Assembly (NCBI RefSeq): GCF_001613365.1
Contig: NZ_BDCF01000020.1
Coordinates: 1 to 64,000, forward strand
Source of the DNA: Nocardia xishanensis NBRC 101358
GTDB taxonomy: Bacteria > Actinomycetota > Actinomycetes > Mycobacteriales > Mycobacteriaceae
DNA length: 64,000 nucleotides
Direction of reading: 5' to 3'
Below the pieces are notes generated by a model that searched no databases, had not been told where the DNA came from, and worked only from the letters and a program-made list of their open reading frames with translations. Of this stretch, positions 1-8,748 are shown piece after piece. Position 1 is the first letter of the stretch, and each line of letters begins with the position of its first letter. A program made the position numbers and the translations under genes.

Positions 1-6
1 CCGTTT

Positions 7-24
7 CCCGGCCATCCGGCCGGG
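7..24. terminator. possible hairpin at left edge
   Basis: A 7-bp perfect stem (CCCGGCC and GGCCGGG) with a 4-nt loop lies at the window edge. It could be the terminator of a gene to the left, but no T-tract follows, so the assignment is weak. Positions 25-211 show no convincing gene. Confidence 0.25.
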
Positions 25-211
25 AGTTCCGCACCCGAGCTCTGCCTCGTCCGTGCCGGACCAGTAGCGCGGCCCGACGAACAGACCGGGGACGCGTGGT
101 CGAACGAAATGGCGCTCCGGCGGCGGCGCGGATGCGGCGATGCGGACACGCGTCAGCTTCTAGGGTGGTGGCGTGGCGCGAGGAGCGCGCCGCGGAAGGG
201 ATCGGTGCGAA

Positions 212-754
212 GTGGTTCCGAATTCGGGCGGGGATTCCCTGGCTGTCGTGCACATGGCTGTCGGATGGGATCCGGCGGCCAAGCGGCGTTGGCTGCCGGG
301 GAAAACGAAGGACATCGACTTGAACGCGGCGGCGCTGCTGTTCTCGGGCGACACGATCGTCGACGTGGTGTATCACGAACAGCTGACGTCGCAGGACGGG
401 TCGGTCCGGCTCCTCGGCGACAACACGACCGGCGACGGGGAAGGCGACGACGAGATCATCACGCTCGACCTGACCAGAATCTCCCTACAGGTCACCACCG
501 TGTTCTTCCTGGTGACCTGCTACACCGGCCAGACGTTCGAGAAGATCGAGAACGCCTTCTGCCGCGTCGTCGACGGCATGACGAAGGCCGAGATCGTCCG
601 CTACGAGCTGAGCCGGATCCAGGCGCACACCGGTTTCCTCGCGGGCAAACTCGTTCGCGCGCAAGAGGGTTGGGCGTTCCGTTCGATCGACGAGGAGATC
701 CAGGCGCAACATCCCGTCGAGGCGGTGCCGCAGCTGGCGCCGTTCCTGGGCTGA
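212..754 (+). CDS. TerD-family protein
   Basis: A 180-residue protein of the TerD family, a Ca2+-binding beta-sandwich fold linked to tellurite and stress resistance. The hallmark segments are visible: VGWDP near the N-terminus, a DIDLNAAALL strand, the acidic Ca2+-binding stretch GDNTTGDGEGDDE, and ENAFCRVV. The frame is open upstream to a GTG at 173; I prefer GTG 212 because a GGAAGG element lies 12 nt before it and the family normally starts close to the V-G-W-D strand. It stands alone, without other ter genes, 9 bp upstream of an SDR gene with which it probably forms an operon. Its role here is unknown; a general stress or signalling role is inferred from the family. Confidence 0.85.
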   Translation: MVPNSGGDSLAVVHMAVGWDPAAKRRWLPGKTKDIDLNAAALLFSGDTIVDVVYHEQLTSQDGSVRLLGDNTTGDGEGDDEIITLDLTRISLQVTTVFFLVTCYTGQTFEKIENAFCRVVDGMTKAEIVRYELSRIQAHTGFLAGKLVRAQEGWAFRSIDEEIQAQHPVEAVPQLAPFLG

Positions 755-763
755 GGGGCTGGC

Positions 764-1795
764 GTGCGGATTCTGGTCACGGGCGCCAACGGGTACCTGG
801 GCGGCGCCGTCACCGCGCGGCTGCGCCGGGACGGACACCAGGTCGTCGCGCTCGTCCGTCGCGAAAGTGTCCGCACGCCAACGGGAACGGCCGTCCGGAT
901 AGCGGATCTGCTGGACCCCCAATCGCTTACGGAAGCCGTCCGCGATGTCGACGCCGTCTGCCATCTGGCCGGGCTCACCCGAGCCAGGGATTCCGTCGCC
1001 GACCCGCTGCCGTATTTCCGGGTCAATGTCGGCGGTACCGTGGCGTTGCTCGACGCGATGGCGCGGGCCGGCATCGAGAAGCTGGTGTTCGCGTCGACCG
1101 CCGCGATCTACGCCACCGATGTCCAACCGATGACCGAGGACGTCCCTGACGCGCCGCCACACCCGTATGCCGCGAGCAAGCAGGCGGCGGAACTTGCCAT
1201 CGCCGCGCAAGCCGCGTCGGGTCGCCTAGCCGCGATCGTCCTGCGCCTGTCCAACCTCGTCGGCGGCGCCGACACCGACGACACGCGCATCCTGCCTCGG
1301 CTGCGGGCGGTGGCGACCGGGGCGAGCGACCGTCTGCGCGTGTACGGCGACGGCACCGCGACGCGCGACTACCTGCACCTCGAGGACGCGGCCCGCGCCG
1401 TCGCCGCGGCGGTCACCCACCTGCCCGGCCTCGGCGTCTGCCGCCGGTACAACATCGGCAGCGAAACCGGCACCAGCGTCGCCGAATTGGTGGCGCTCAC
1501 GTCCCGCATCACCGGCCGCGCCATCCCGGTGGAGCACCTTCCCGCCGTTCAGGAACCGCCGACCTTGGTCTGTGACAGCTCTCGCGCCGCGGGGGAACTC
1601 GGTTGGCGGGCCACCTGGGATATCGAAGCGATCGTGCGTGAGATGTTGGCCGATCCATCAGCCGCTCACCCGGCGCACGACGCCGATCCGGCCCGCCAGC
1701 GCGCGGCGCTCGACCAGCTCGCGGCTATGGACCACAACCCCTTCCTCACCGACGCCGAACTCGCGGCCCGCGCGAACCTCGAGCGGCCGACCTAG
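764..1795 (+). CDS. NAD-dependent epimerase/dehydratase (extended SDR)
   Basis: A 343-residue extended short-chain dehydrogenase of the UDP-glucose 4-epimerase type. The N-terminal Rossmann motif TGANGYLGG, the active-site serine in FASTAAIYA and the YAASK catalytic Tyr-Lys are all visible, followed by a substrate-binding C-terminal half. The start is GTG 764, preceded by GAGGGG, 9 bp after the TerD-family gene. The natural substrate is probably a nucleotide sugar or an NAD-linked hydroxy compound, which cannot be told from sequence. The family call is firm and the substrate is open. Confidence 0.85.
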   Translation: MRILVTGANGYLGGAVTARLRRDGHQVVALVRRESVRTPTGTAVRIADLLDPQSLTEAVRDVDAVCHLAGLTRARDSVADPLPYFRVNVGGTVALLDAMARAGIEKLVFASTAAIYATDVQPMTEDVPDAPPHPYAASKQAAELAIAAQAASGRLAAIVLRLSNLVGGADTDDTRILPRLRAVATGASDRLRVYGDGTATRDYLHLEDAARAVAAAVTHLPGLGVCRRYNIGSETGTSVAELVALTSRITGRAIPVEHLPAVQEPPTLVCDSSRAAGELGWRATWDIEAIVREMLADPSAAHPAHDADPARQRAALDQLAAMDHNPFLTDAELAARANLERPT

Positions 1796-1817
1796 CCCAT
1801 CGCGCGCGTCGCCGGAC

Positions 1818-2462
1818 TCACCCCCGCAATGCCGCGCCCAACTCCGGATTCAGGGCGAGGGCCAGCGTGAGCAGGGATTCCACCAGCAAGTCGATCAGTT
1901 CCTCGCGGGCGATCGGCTCGGTGCGCAACCAGGTGAGAGTCGTCTCCTCGACGAAGGCGATCCACCCGCGCATGCCGAGCATGAGCCGCGGGTGCGCGGC
2001 GGGGTCGACGGGGGTCGGGGCCTCGGCGAGGATGAGGCCGATGATGGCGTCGCGGGTCTCGTCGACCAGCGGGAGCAGGTCGGGGCTGACGCTGGTGGGG
2101 CCGCGCAGGAGCGCGAGGTAGGAGCTGCGGTTCTCGCTGACGTAGTCGACGTAGCGCTCGATCGAATCGCGCAGCATGTCGAAGAGGCTCAGCGACCGGT
2201 CCGGCGCCACCCGCTCGAGCAGTTCGGCATTGGCGTGCCGGACGACCTCGAGCTGGAAGTCCTGCTTGGTCGGGAAGTAGTGGAACAGCAGTCCGCGGGA
2301 TATCCCCGCCTGGGCCGCGATCTCGCTGACCGAGAGCTCCTCGATCGTGCGCTCGCCGAGCATCTTGGCGCCGAGCGTGAGCAACTGCTGACGGCGTTCA
2401 TCCGGGGTCAGCCGGGTCCGCTTGCCGTTCTCACCGGAGCTTTTGCTGGTCACGGCACTCAT
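1818..2462 (-). CDS. TetR-family transcriptional regulator
   Basis: A 214-residue TetR regulator. The N-terminal helix-turn-helix spans about residues 20-65 (IEELSVSEIAAQAGISRG, then LLFHYFPTKQDF), followed by an alpha-helical ligand-binding domain. It is transcribed divergently from the Baeyer-Villiger monooxygenase gene and separated from it by 61 bp, which contain a perfect TGAAC-N3-GTTCA palindrome next to its own start. It is therefore a likely autoregulator and repressor of the lipid/ketone operon starting at 2524. The ligand is unknown; a fatty acid or ketone is inferred from the neighbours. Confidence 0.9.
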   Translation of the reverse strand: MSAVTSKSSGENGKRTRLTPDERRQQLLTLGAKMLGERTIEELSVSEIAAQAGISRGLLFHYFPTKQDFQLEVVRHANAELLERVAPDRSLSLFDMLRDSIERYVDYVSENRSSYLALLRGPTSVSPDLLPLVDETRDAIIGLILAEAPTPVDPAAHPRLMLGMRGWIAFVEETTLTWLRTEPIAREELIDLLVESLLTLALALNPELGAALRG

Positions 2463-2467
2463 GTTAC

Positions 2468-2480
2468 TGAACGCGGTTCA
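2468..2480. promoter_or_regulatory. candidate TetR operator
   Basis: Perfect inverted repeat TGAACGCGGTTCA (5-bp arms, 3-bp centre) in the divergent promoter region between the TetR gene and the monooxygenase. It begins 6 bp upstream of the regulator's start codon, the usual position for an autorepressed TetR operator. Confidence 0.55.
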
Positions 2481-2488
2481 ATTGCTGT

Positions 2489-2516
2489 TGACTCGTGCTC
2501 AATAAGATCGTAGTCT
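2489..2516 (+). promoter_or_regulatory. promoter of monooxygenase operon, leaderless
   Basis: TTGACT (2489-2494) and TAGTCT (2511-2516) are separated by 16 bp. Seven bases separate the -10 from the ATG at 2524, and no Shine-Dalgarno sequence is present, so the message probably begins at the start codon. Confidence 0.55.
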
Positions 2517-2523
2517 CCCTTAC

Positions 2524-4038
2524 ATGAGTCGCAAGGTTACAGACAAAGCTGTCGGCGACGACCGGCCCGTCCGCCACGTCAAGACGGTCATCATCGGCAG
2601 CGGCTTCGCCGGTCTCGGTCTCGCCATCCGGCTGAGCCAGCAGGGTCGCGACGACTACCTGGTCCTGGAGCGCGGCAGCGATGTCGGCGGAACCTGGCGG
2701 GACAACACCTATCCCGGCGCGGCCTGCGACGTCCCCTCGCACCTGTACTCGTATTCCTTTGCGCTCAACCCGAATTGGTCGCGCTCGTTCTCCCGGCAGG
2801 GCGAGATCCAGTCCTACATCCAGGGCGTCGCGAAGAAGTACAACGTGCTCGACAAGCACATCTTCGACTGCGACGTGACCGGCGCCCGGTGGAACGACGA
2901 CACCGCGCAGTGGGAAATCACCTCCAGCAAAGGCGATTTCACCGCCGACACGGTCGTCTCCGCGGTCGGCGCGCTGTGCGAGCCGAACCTGCCGGACATC
3001 AAGGGCATCAATACCTTCGAGGGCGAGATCTTCCACTCGGCCCGCTGGAACCACGACGCCGACCTGAACGGCAAGCGGGTCGCCATCATCGGCACCGGCG
3101 CCTCGGCGATCCAGATCATCCCGTCCATCGCGCCGCAGGTCGCCAAGCTGGACGTCTACCAGCGGACCGCGCCGTGGCTGCTCCCCCGCATGGACCGGCC
3201 GTACCTGAGGGCCGAGCGGCTCGCGTTCAAGCACGTGCCCGGCGTACAGCGGCTCTCCCGCGCCGCCATCTACGCCGCCCGCGAGACCCAGGTCGTCGGC
3301 CTGGCCAAGTTCCCCGCGCTGATGCAGGGCTTCCAGCTGCTGGCCAAGGCCAAGCTGCAGTACGAGGTGCGCGACCCCGAGCTACGCAAGAAAGTCACCC
3401 CGGACTTCCGCATCGGCTGCAAGCGCATGCTCATCTCGAACGAGTACTACCCCGCGCTGAGCCGCGACAACGTGGACGTGGTCACCGACGGCATCGCCGA
3501 GATTCGCGCGGGATCGATCGTCACCAAGGACGGCACCGAGCGCGAGATCGACGCGCTGATCGTGGCCACCGGCTTCCACGTCACCGACTCGCCCACCTAC
3601 GAGACCATCACCGGCCGCGACGGCCGCACGCTGAGCGAGGTCTTCGACGCGATCGGCCAGCAGGGCTACAAGGGTTCGGCGGTCGCCAACTTCCCCAACA
3701 TGTTCTTCCTGCTCGGCCCGAACGTCGGCCTCGGCCACACGTCGATGGTGTACATGATCGAATCCCAGATCAACTACATCTCCGACGCGCTCGCCACCGT
3801 CGACCGCCTCGGCCTGCGCACCGTCGAGGTGCGCGGGGAAGTGCAGGACGCCTACAACAAGGAACTGCAGGCCAAGCTGAGCAAGACGGTGTGGAACACC
3901 GGCGGCTGCGCGAGCTGGTACCTGGACAAGCACGGCAACAATACGACGCTGTGGCCCGACTTCACCTTCCAATTCCGTAGGCTGACAAAGAATTTCGACG
4001 TCGCCGCCTACGCGACGACAACCGCGGCTGCGAACTGA
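2524..4038 (+). CDS. flavin-containing Baeyer-Villiger-type monooxygenase
   Basis: A 504-residue class B flavoprotein monooxygenase expected to insert oxygen into ketones or oxidise soft heteroatoms using NADPH and O2. It shows the FAD-binding motif GSGFAGLG near residue 23, the GGTWRDNTYPGAACD segment, the BVMO fingerprint F-x-G-x3-H-x3-W (FEGEIFHSARW), and a second Rossmann motif GTGASAIQ for NADPH. It is the first gene of an operon with an SDR (4055) and an HSL-type esterase (4891). This gene set recalls the mycobacterial mymA operon, so a role in oxidising lipid or ketone substrates is likely. No signal peptide is seen, so it should be cytosolic. Confidence 0.92.
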   Translation: MSRKVTDKAVGDDRPVRHVKTVIIGSGFAGLGLAIRLSQQGRDDYLVLERGSDVGGTWRDNTYPGAACDVPSHLYSYSFALNPNWSRSFSRQGEIQSYIQGVAKKYNVLDKHIFDCDVTGARWNDDTAQWEITSSKGDFTADTVVSAVGALCEPNLPDIKGINTFEGEIFHSARWNHDADLNGKRVAIIGTGASAIQIIPSIAPQVAKLDVYQRTAPWLLPRMDRPYLRAERLAFKHVPGVQRLSRAAIYAARETQVVGLAKFPALMQGFQLLAKAKLQYEVRDPELRKKVTPDFRIGCKRMLISNEYYPALSRDNVDVVTDGIAEIRAGSIVTKDGTEREIDALIVATGFHVTDSPTYETITGRDGRTLSEVFDAIGQQGYKGSAVANFPNMFFLLGPNVGLGHTSMVYMIESQINYISDALATVDRLGLRTVEVRGEVQDAYNKELQAKLSKTVWNTGGCASWYLDKHGNNTTLWPDFTFQFRRLTKNFDVAAYATTTAAAN

Positions 4039-4054
4039 AAGTGGTGTGATCCCC

Positions 4055-4885
4055 GTGAGCAACGACGCTTACTTCGAGAACAAGGTCTGTGTCATCACCG
4101 GAGCGGGCTCCGGCATCGGCCGCGCGCTGGCCGAGAACCTGGCCGAGCGCGGCGCCAAGCTCGCGCTCTCCGACATCGACACCGACGGCCTCGCCGAGAC
4201 CGTCCGTCGCTGCGAACAGCTCGGCGCCGAGGTGAAGTCCGACCGGCTGAACGTGGCCGAGCGCGAGGCCGTGCTGCTCTACGCCGACGCCGTGAAGGCG
4301 CACTTCGGCGTCGTGCACCAGGTCTACAACAACGCGGGCATCGCCTTCCACGGCGAGGTCCTCCGCTCGGAGTTCAAGGACATCGAGCGGATCATGGACG
4401 TCGATTTCTGGGGTGTCGTCAACGGGACGAAGGCGTTCCTTCCGATGCTCATCGAGTCGGGCGACGGCCACGTGGTCAACGTGTCCAGCCTGTTCGGACT
4501 GATCGCCGTGCCGGGTCAGAGCGCGTACAACTCGGCCAAGTTCGCGGTGCGCGGCTTCACCGAGTCGCTGCGCCAGGAGATGCTGGTCGGCAAGCACCCG
4601 GTCAAGGTCACCTGTGTGCATCCGGGCGGCATCAAGACCGCGGTGGCCCGCAACGCCACCTACGCCGAGGGCATCGACGGCAAGTCGGCCGCGTCCATGT
4701 TCGACAAGAAGCTGGCCATCCACACCCCGGAGATGGCCGCGCGGACCATCACCGAAGGCGTGCGCAAGGGCCACGGCCGGGTGCTGATCGGCTGGGAGGC
4801 CAAGCTGCTCGACGTGTTCGTGCGGGTCACTGCCTCCGGCTACCAGCGCATCGCCGCCGCGGTGAACCGGCCCTTCCTCCCCTGA
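4055..4885 (+). CDS. short-chain dehydrogenase/reductase
   Basis: A 276-residue classical SDR with the cofactor motif TGAGSGIG, the NNAG motif (YNNAGIAF), catalytic Ser in NVSSLFG and the YxxxK pair in YNSAKFAV. Two in-frame GTG codons, 4046 and 4055, can start it; 4055 is preferred because an AAAGTGG element lies at proper distance. It follows the monooxygenase stop by 16 bp and is probably co-transcribed with it. It would interconvert an alcohol and a ketone, plausibly supplying or clearing the monooxygenase substrate; this is inferred from context. Confidence 0.9.
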   Translation: MSNDAYFENKVCVITGAGSGIGRALAENLAERGAKLALSDIDTDGLAETVRRCEQLGAEVKSDRLNVAEREAVLLYADAVKAHFGVVHQVYNNAGIAFHGEVLRSEFKDIERIMDVDFWGVVNGTKAFLPMLIESGDGHVVNVSSLFGLIAVPGQSAYNSAKFAVRGFTESLRQEMLVGKHPVKVTCVHPGGIKTAVARNATYAEGIDGKSAASMFDKKLAIHTPEMAARTITEGVRKGHGRVLIGWEAKLLDVFVRVTASGYQRIAAAVNRPFLP

Positions 4886-4890
4886 CGACC

Positions 4891-5808
4891 ATGCGTGAAT
4901 TCGACATTCCGCTGCCCGTCGGCCGCGTGCTGCTGAAGCCGGTGTTCCGGTCGATGCTCAACGCTCGACTGCCGTTCACGGTGCAGCGCAAGCTGATGGA
5001 TCTCGGCGCGCCGCTCCAGCCGATGCCCTCGGGCGTCACGGTGCGCAAGACGCGACTCGGCGGCCGTCCGGCCGAACTGCACGTCGCCGACTCGACCAGC
5101 CCCACGACCGCCGTGCTCTACCTGCACGGCGGCGGTTACGCGGTCGGCTCGATGGCCACCCACCGCTCGCTGGCGGCGCGGCTGGCCCGCGACACCGGCA
5201 GCGCGGTGTACGTGATCGACTACCGGATGGCGCCGGAGCACCCGTTCCCGACGGGTCTGGACGACGCCGTCGCCGCGTTCCTGGAACTGGTGTCGGAGAA
5301 GGGTTTCCGGCCCGACCAGATCGCCGTCGCCGGCGACTCGGCCGGCGGTGGCCTCAGCCTGGCCACCGCGCAGCGGCTGATCGCCGAGCACGGGATGACC
5401 CCCGCGGCGCTCGGCCTGATCGCACCGTGGAGCGATCCCAACGAGATTCCCGACCGCGACGGCGACACGGTGATCAACAAGCGGTGGTCGCGCGCCTGCG
5501 CCGCCGCCTACCTGGGCGGCGGCGATGGCGACGATCCCCGCTACGCACCGCTGCGCGGGGCGCTGCACGGACTGCCGCCGACCTATGTCCAGGTCGATGT
5601 CAGCGAGCTGCTGCATCCGCAGTGCATCGCGCTGGTCTCGGCGCTGCGCGGCGCGGGAGTGCACGTGCGATTCACCGAGAGCCGGGGCCTTTGGCATGTC
5701 GCCCAGCTACAGGCCGGGTTGTTCCGTCCCGCGGCGGTCGCGCTGCGGGAACTATCCGATTTCCTGCGCGATGCCGTCCAGCCCGTGCGCACGAGCGACC
5801 TAGGATGA
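4891..5808 (+). CDS. HSL-family esterase/lipase (alpha/beta hydrolase)
   Basis: A 305-residue hormone-sensitive-lipase-type hydrolase. The oxyanion motif HGGGYAVG (about residue 80) and the nucleophile elbow GDSAGGG are clear, and a C-terminal histidine (LWHVAQ) can complete the triad. The region that normally carries the catalytic acid reads VDVSELLHPQ, with Ser in place of the usual Asp of the DE-x-L motif, so the acid residue is uncertain. The gene lies 5 bp after the SDR. Cleaving the ester made by the upstream Baeyer-Villiger enzyme is an attractive inferred role. Confidence 0.88.
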   Translation: MREFDIPLPVGRVLLKPVFRSMLNARLPFTVQRKLMDLGAPLQPMPSGVTVRKTRLGGRPAELHVADSTSPTTAVLYLHGGGYAVGSMATHRSLAARLARDTGSAVYVIDYRMAPEHPFPTGLDDAVAAFLELVSEKGFRPDQIAVAGDSAGGGLSLATAQRLIAEHGMTPAALGLIAPWSDPNEIPDRDGDTVINKRWSRACAAAYLGGGDGDDPRYAPLRGALHGLPPTYVQVDVSELLHPQCIALVSALRGAGVHVRFTESRGLWHVAQLQAGLFRPAAVALRELSDFLRDAVQPVRTSDLG

Positions 5809-5933
5809 ATGCATACCTCCGCCTTCGCTCCGGCCGTGCAGAAGATGGCGAACGAGTCCGGATCGGGCGGCCGATTACCGAGCGGCGAGATTTTCGGTAG
5901 TCGATCGCACGGACCGGCACAAGGTGTCGTAGA

Positions 5934-5947
5934 TTACTGGCGAGTAA
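5934..5947. promoter_or_regulatory. inverted repeat upstream of fadD15
   Basis: TTACTGGCGAGTAA has 5-bp perfect arms (TTACT and AGTAA) around a 4-bp centre, 20 bp before the fadD15 start and inside a 159-bp gap. It has the form of an operator for a dimeric regulator of lipid genes. The regulator cannot be named from sequence. Confidence 0.45.
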
Positions 5948-5967
5948 ACCCACGTGGAAGGGCAGTG

Positions 5968-7761
5968 ATGCGAGAGTTCGAAGTCCCGGCTTCCTACACC
6001 ATCCCGGATGACGCGAACAATTCCGACAACGTCTTCCGCCACGCCGAGCAGGCGCCGAACGCGGTGCTGTTCAACGTGCCGAACGGCAGCGGCGGATGGC
6101 GGGACGTCACGGCGGCGGAGTTCGCCAAAACCGTCACTGGCGTGGCCAAGGGCATCGTCGCCTCGGGCATCGAACTCGGCGACCGCGTCGCCATCATGGC
6201 CCCCACCCGCTACGAGTGGGCCGTGCTCGACTTCGCCACGTGGGCCGCGGGCGGTTGCACCGTAGCCATTTACGACAGCTCGGCCGCCGAGCAGGCCAAG
6301 TGGATCCTGCAGGACTCAGCGACCAAGCTGCTCGTCGTCGACAACGACAAGCACCGCGCCACCATCGACGAGATCGAGGCGGGGTCGCTGCCCGAGCTGA
6401 AGGAAACCCTTCAGATCGACAAGGGCGCCATCGACGAGCTGATCGCCCGCGGCGCCGAGCTGGACGATCAGATCGTGCACGACCGCCGCGCGCAGGTCGG
6501 CGCGGCCTCGCCCGCCACCCTGATCTACACCTCGGGCACCACGGGCCGCCCGAAGGGCGTCATGCTCAGCCACGCGAACCTCTACGCGGAGTCCAAGTCC
6601 GACCGGATCGCGCTGAGCAAGTACGTCACCGAGGGCAAGAAGACCCTGATGTTCCTGCCGCTGGCGCACGTGTTCGCGCGTGCGGTGGCGCTGGCGGCCT
6701 TCGACGCCAAGGTGATCGTCGCGCACACCTCCGACTGGTCCACCCTCGTCGAGCAGTTCGGCAGCTACAAGCCGCACTTCATCCTCTCGGTGCCGCGCGT
6801 GTTCGAGAAGGTGTTCAACGCGTCGAAGCAGAAGGCGCACGACGGCGGCAAGGGCAAGATCTTCGACGCCGCCGCCGACACCGCCATCGCCTACAGCGAG
6901 GCGCTGGACAACGGCGGTCCCGGCCTGGTGCTCAAGCTCAAGCACGCGCTGTTCGACAAGCTGGTCTACAGCAAGCTGCGGGTCGCTCTCGGCGGTCAGT
7001 GCGAGGCGGCCGTCTCCGGCGGCGGCCCGCTTGGCGCGCGCCTCGGCCACTTCTTCCGCGGCGTCGGCGTGACCATCTACGAGGGCTACGGACTCACCGA
7101 GACCACCGCGGCCATCACCGTGAACACCCCGGAGAAGATCCGCGTCGGTTCGGTCGGCCGCCCGATCGAGGGCCACGCGGTCAAGATCGCCGAGGACGGC
7201 GAGCTGCTGCTGCGCGGCTCGGTCGTGTTCGGCGGCTACTGGGGCAACGCGGAAGCCACCGAGGACGCCTTCGACGACGGCTGGTTCAAGACCGGCGACC
7301 TCGGCGCCATCGACGCCGACGGCTTCGTCACCATCACCGGCCGCAAGAAGGAAATCATCGTCACCGCGGGCGGCAAGAACGTCTCGCCCGCGCTGCTCGA
7401 GGACTCGCTGCGGTCGCACCCGCTGATCAGCCAGGTGATGGTGGTCGGCGACGGTCAGCCGTTCGTCGGCGCGCTGATCACCCTCGACCCGGAGGCACTG
7501 CCCGGCTGGAAGGAACGCAACGGGCTGCCCGCCGACACCGCGATCGAGAAGCTCGTCGAGCACGCCGATCTGGTCGCCGAGATCGACGCCGCCATCGCCG
7601 AGACCAACAAGAAGGTCTCGCACGCCGAGCAGATCAAGAAGATTCGCATCCTCACGGTCGACTGGACCCAGGAGGGCGGCGAGCTCACCCCGAAGATGTC
7701 GCTCAAGCGCGCCGTCGTGATGAAGCAGTACGCCTCCGAGGTGGAGAAGATCTACAGCTAG
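5968..7761 (+). CDS. fadD15: long-chain fatty-acid-CoA ligase FadD15
   Basis: A 597-residue AMP-forming acyl-CoA ligase that resembles mycobacterial FadD15 over its full length as recalled. Motifs in order: YTSGTTGRPKG (P-loop), VPRVFEKVFNA, YEGYGLTETTA, GWFKTGDLG and GRKKEIIVTAGGKNV. It activates long-chain fatty acids to acyl-CoA in the cytosol. The frame is open to 5809, but ATG 5968 is preferred: GGAAGGG precedes it and MREFEVPASYT matches the family N-terminus. A palindrome sits just upstream, so it may have its own promoter besides read-through from the operon. A strong hairpin follows the stop. Confidence 0.94.
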   Translation: MREFEVPASYTIPDDANNSDNVFRHAEQAPNAVLFNVPNGSGGWRDVTAAEFAKTVTGVAKGIVASGIELGDRVAIMAPTRYEWAVLDFATWAAGGCTVAIYDSSAAEQAKWILQDSATKLLVVDNDKHRATIDEIEAGSLPELKETLQIDKGAIDELIARGAELDDQIVHDRRAQVGAASPATLIYTSGTTGRPKGVMLSHANLYAESKSDRIALSKYVTEGKKTLMFLPLAHVFARAVALAAFDAKVIVAHTSDWSTLVEQFGSYKPHFILSVPRVFEKVFNASKQKAHDGGKGKIFDAAADTAIAYSEALDNGGPGLVLKLKHALFDKLVYSKLRVALGGQCEAAVSGGGPLGARLGHFFRGVGVTIYEGYGLTETTAAITVNTPEKIRVGSVGRPIEGHAVKIAEDGELLLRGSVVFGGYWGNAEATEDAFDDGWFKTGDLGAIDADGFVTITGRKKEIIVTAGGKNVSPALLEDSLRSHPLISQVMVVGDGQPFVGALITLDPEALPGWKERNGLPADTAIEKLVEHADLVAEIDAAIAETNKKVSHAEQIKKIRILTVDWTQEGGELTPKMSLKRAVVMKQYASEVEKIYS

Positions 7762-7773
7762 TAGCCGGCCGAT

Positions 7774-7810
7774 AGGCGCTGTCCGCGGGTTCGTCCCACG
7801 GACAGCGCCT
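7774..7810. terminator. bidirectional intrinsic terminator
   Basis: Twelve-base perfect arms AGGCGCTGTCCG (7774-7785) and CGGACAGCGCCT (7799-7810) enclose a 13-nt loop that can itself pair GGG with CCC; TTT follows. It lies between convergent fadD15 and the alpha/beta hydrolase gene. Confidence 0.85.
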
Positions 7811-7857
7811 TTCCCGTTTCCGGCCCGGCTCGTCTCGCGGCCGGGTTCGCGGCCGGA

Positions 7858-8721
7858 TCAGAGCCGGTCGAGGAACTTCGCGATCAGCGGCGCGATCTCG
7901 GGCAGGTGGGTTTCCAGGGCGAAGTGGCCGGTGTCGAAGAGGTGCAGCTCGGCATCGGGGACGTCGGCGAGGTAGGCGTGCGCGCCCGGCTCGGTGAAGA
8001 ACGGGTCCTCGACGCCCCACACCACGAGAGTGGGCGGGGTGTACTCGCGCAGCCACCGCTGCCATTCCGGGTAGGAGTCGACGTTCGACTGGTAGTCGAA
8101 GGCCAGCGCGACCTGCGCCTCCTTGCGGCCGGGCAGGTCGAGAAAGTGCTGATCGAGCAGCCAGCTCTCGGGCGAGAGCACGGACGGGTCGGGCACGCCG
8201 TGCTCGTACTGGCCGCGGGTGCCCTCGAGGGTGAGCAGCCCGCGGATGGTGTCCTCCGCGCCCTCCTGTTCCGGGCGAAGCGCGACGAATCCCTTGGCGC
8301 CATCGGAGAGTCCGGCCTCGTAGGCGTTGCCGTTCTGCACCACCAGTCCGGCGATCCACTCGGGGTGGCGCAGGGCCAGCCGGAAGCCGATCGGTGCGCC
8401 GAAATCGAAGACGTACATCGCGAACCGGCGCAGGTCGATGGCCTCGACGAAGCCCTCGATCACATCGGCGAGGCGGTCGAAGCTGTACTCGAAATCGGCG
8501 GGGGCGCTGGTGTGCCCGAAGCCAGGGTAATCGGGGGCGATCAGGCGGTACTGGCCGCCGAGCGCCTGCAGCAGGGCGCGGAACTGGTGCGAACCCGAGG
8601 GAAAACCGTGCAGCAGCAACAGGGTCGGCGCGTCCGGGCGCGCCGGGATGGATTCGCGGTAGAAGACCTCGACGCCGTCGACCTCGACGGTGCGGTGCTC
8701 AATGCGGGGCAGCTCGAACAT
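7858..8721 (-). CDS. alpha/beta hydrolase (epoxide hydrolase/dehalogenase type)
   Basis: A 287-residue alpha/beta hydrolase. The oxyanion motif HGFPSGSH, a nucleophile elbow reading VFDFGAP with aspartate as nucleophile, an acid region WGVEDPF and the catalytic histidine in TGHFALETH identify the Asp-nucleophile branch that includes epoxide hydrolases and haloalkane dehalogenases. The frame is open far upstream, but the ATG at 8721 gives the natural N-terminus (MFELPRIEH). It is divergent from the CGNR-type regulator, which may control it. The substrate is unknown. Confidence 0.88.
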   Translation of the reverse strand: MFELPRIEHRTVEVDGVEVFYRESIPARPDAPTLLLLHGFPSGSHQFRALLQALGGQYRLIAPDYPGFGHTSAPADFEYSFDRLADVIEGFVEAIDLRRFAMYVFDFGAPIGFRLALRHPEWIAGLVVQNGNAYEAGLSDGAKGFVALRPEQEGAEDTIRGLLTLEGTRGQYEHGVPDPSVLSPESWLLDQHFLDLPGRKEAQVALAFDYQSNVDSYPEWQRWLREYTPPTLVVWGVEDPFFTEPGAHAYLADVPDAELHLFDTGHFALETHLPEIAPLIAKFLDRL

Positions 8722-8748
8722 TTCACATGCCTTATCTACGTGGTGATG

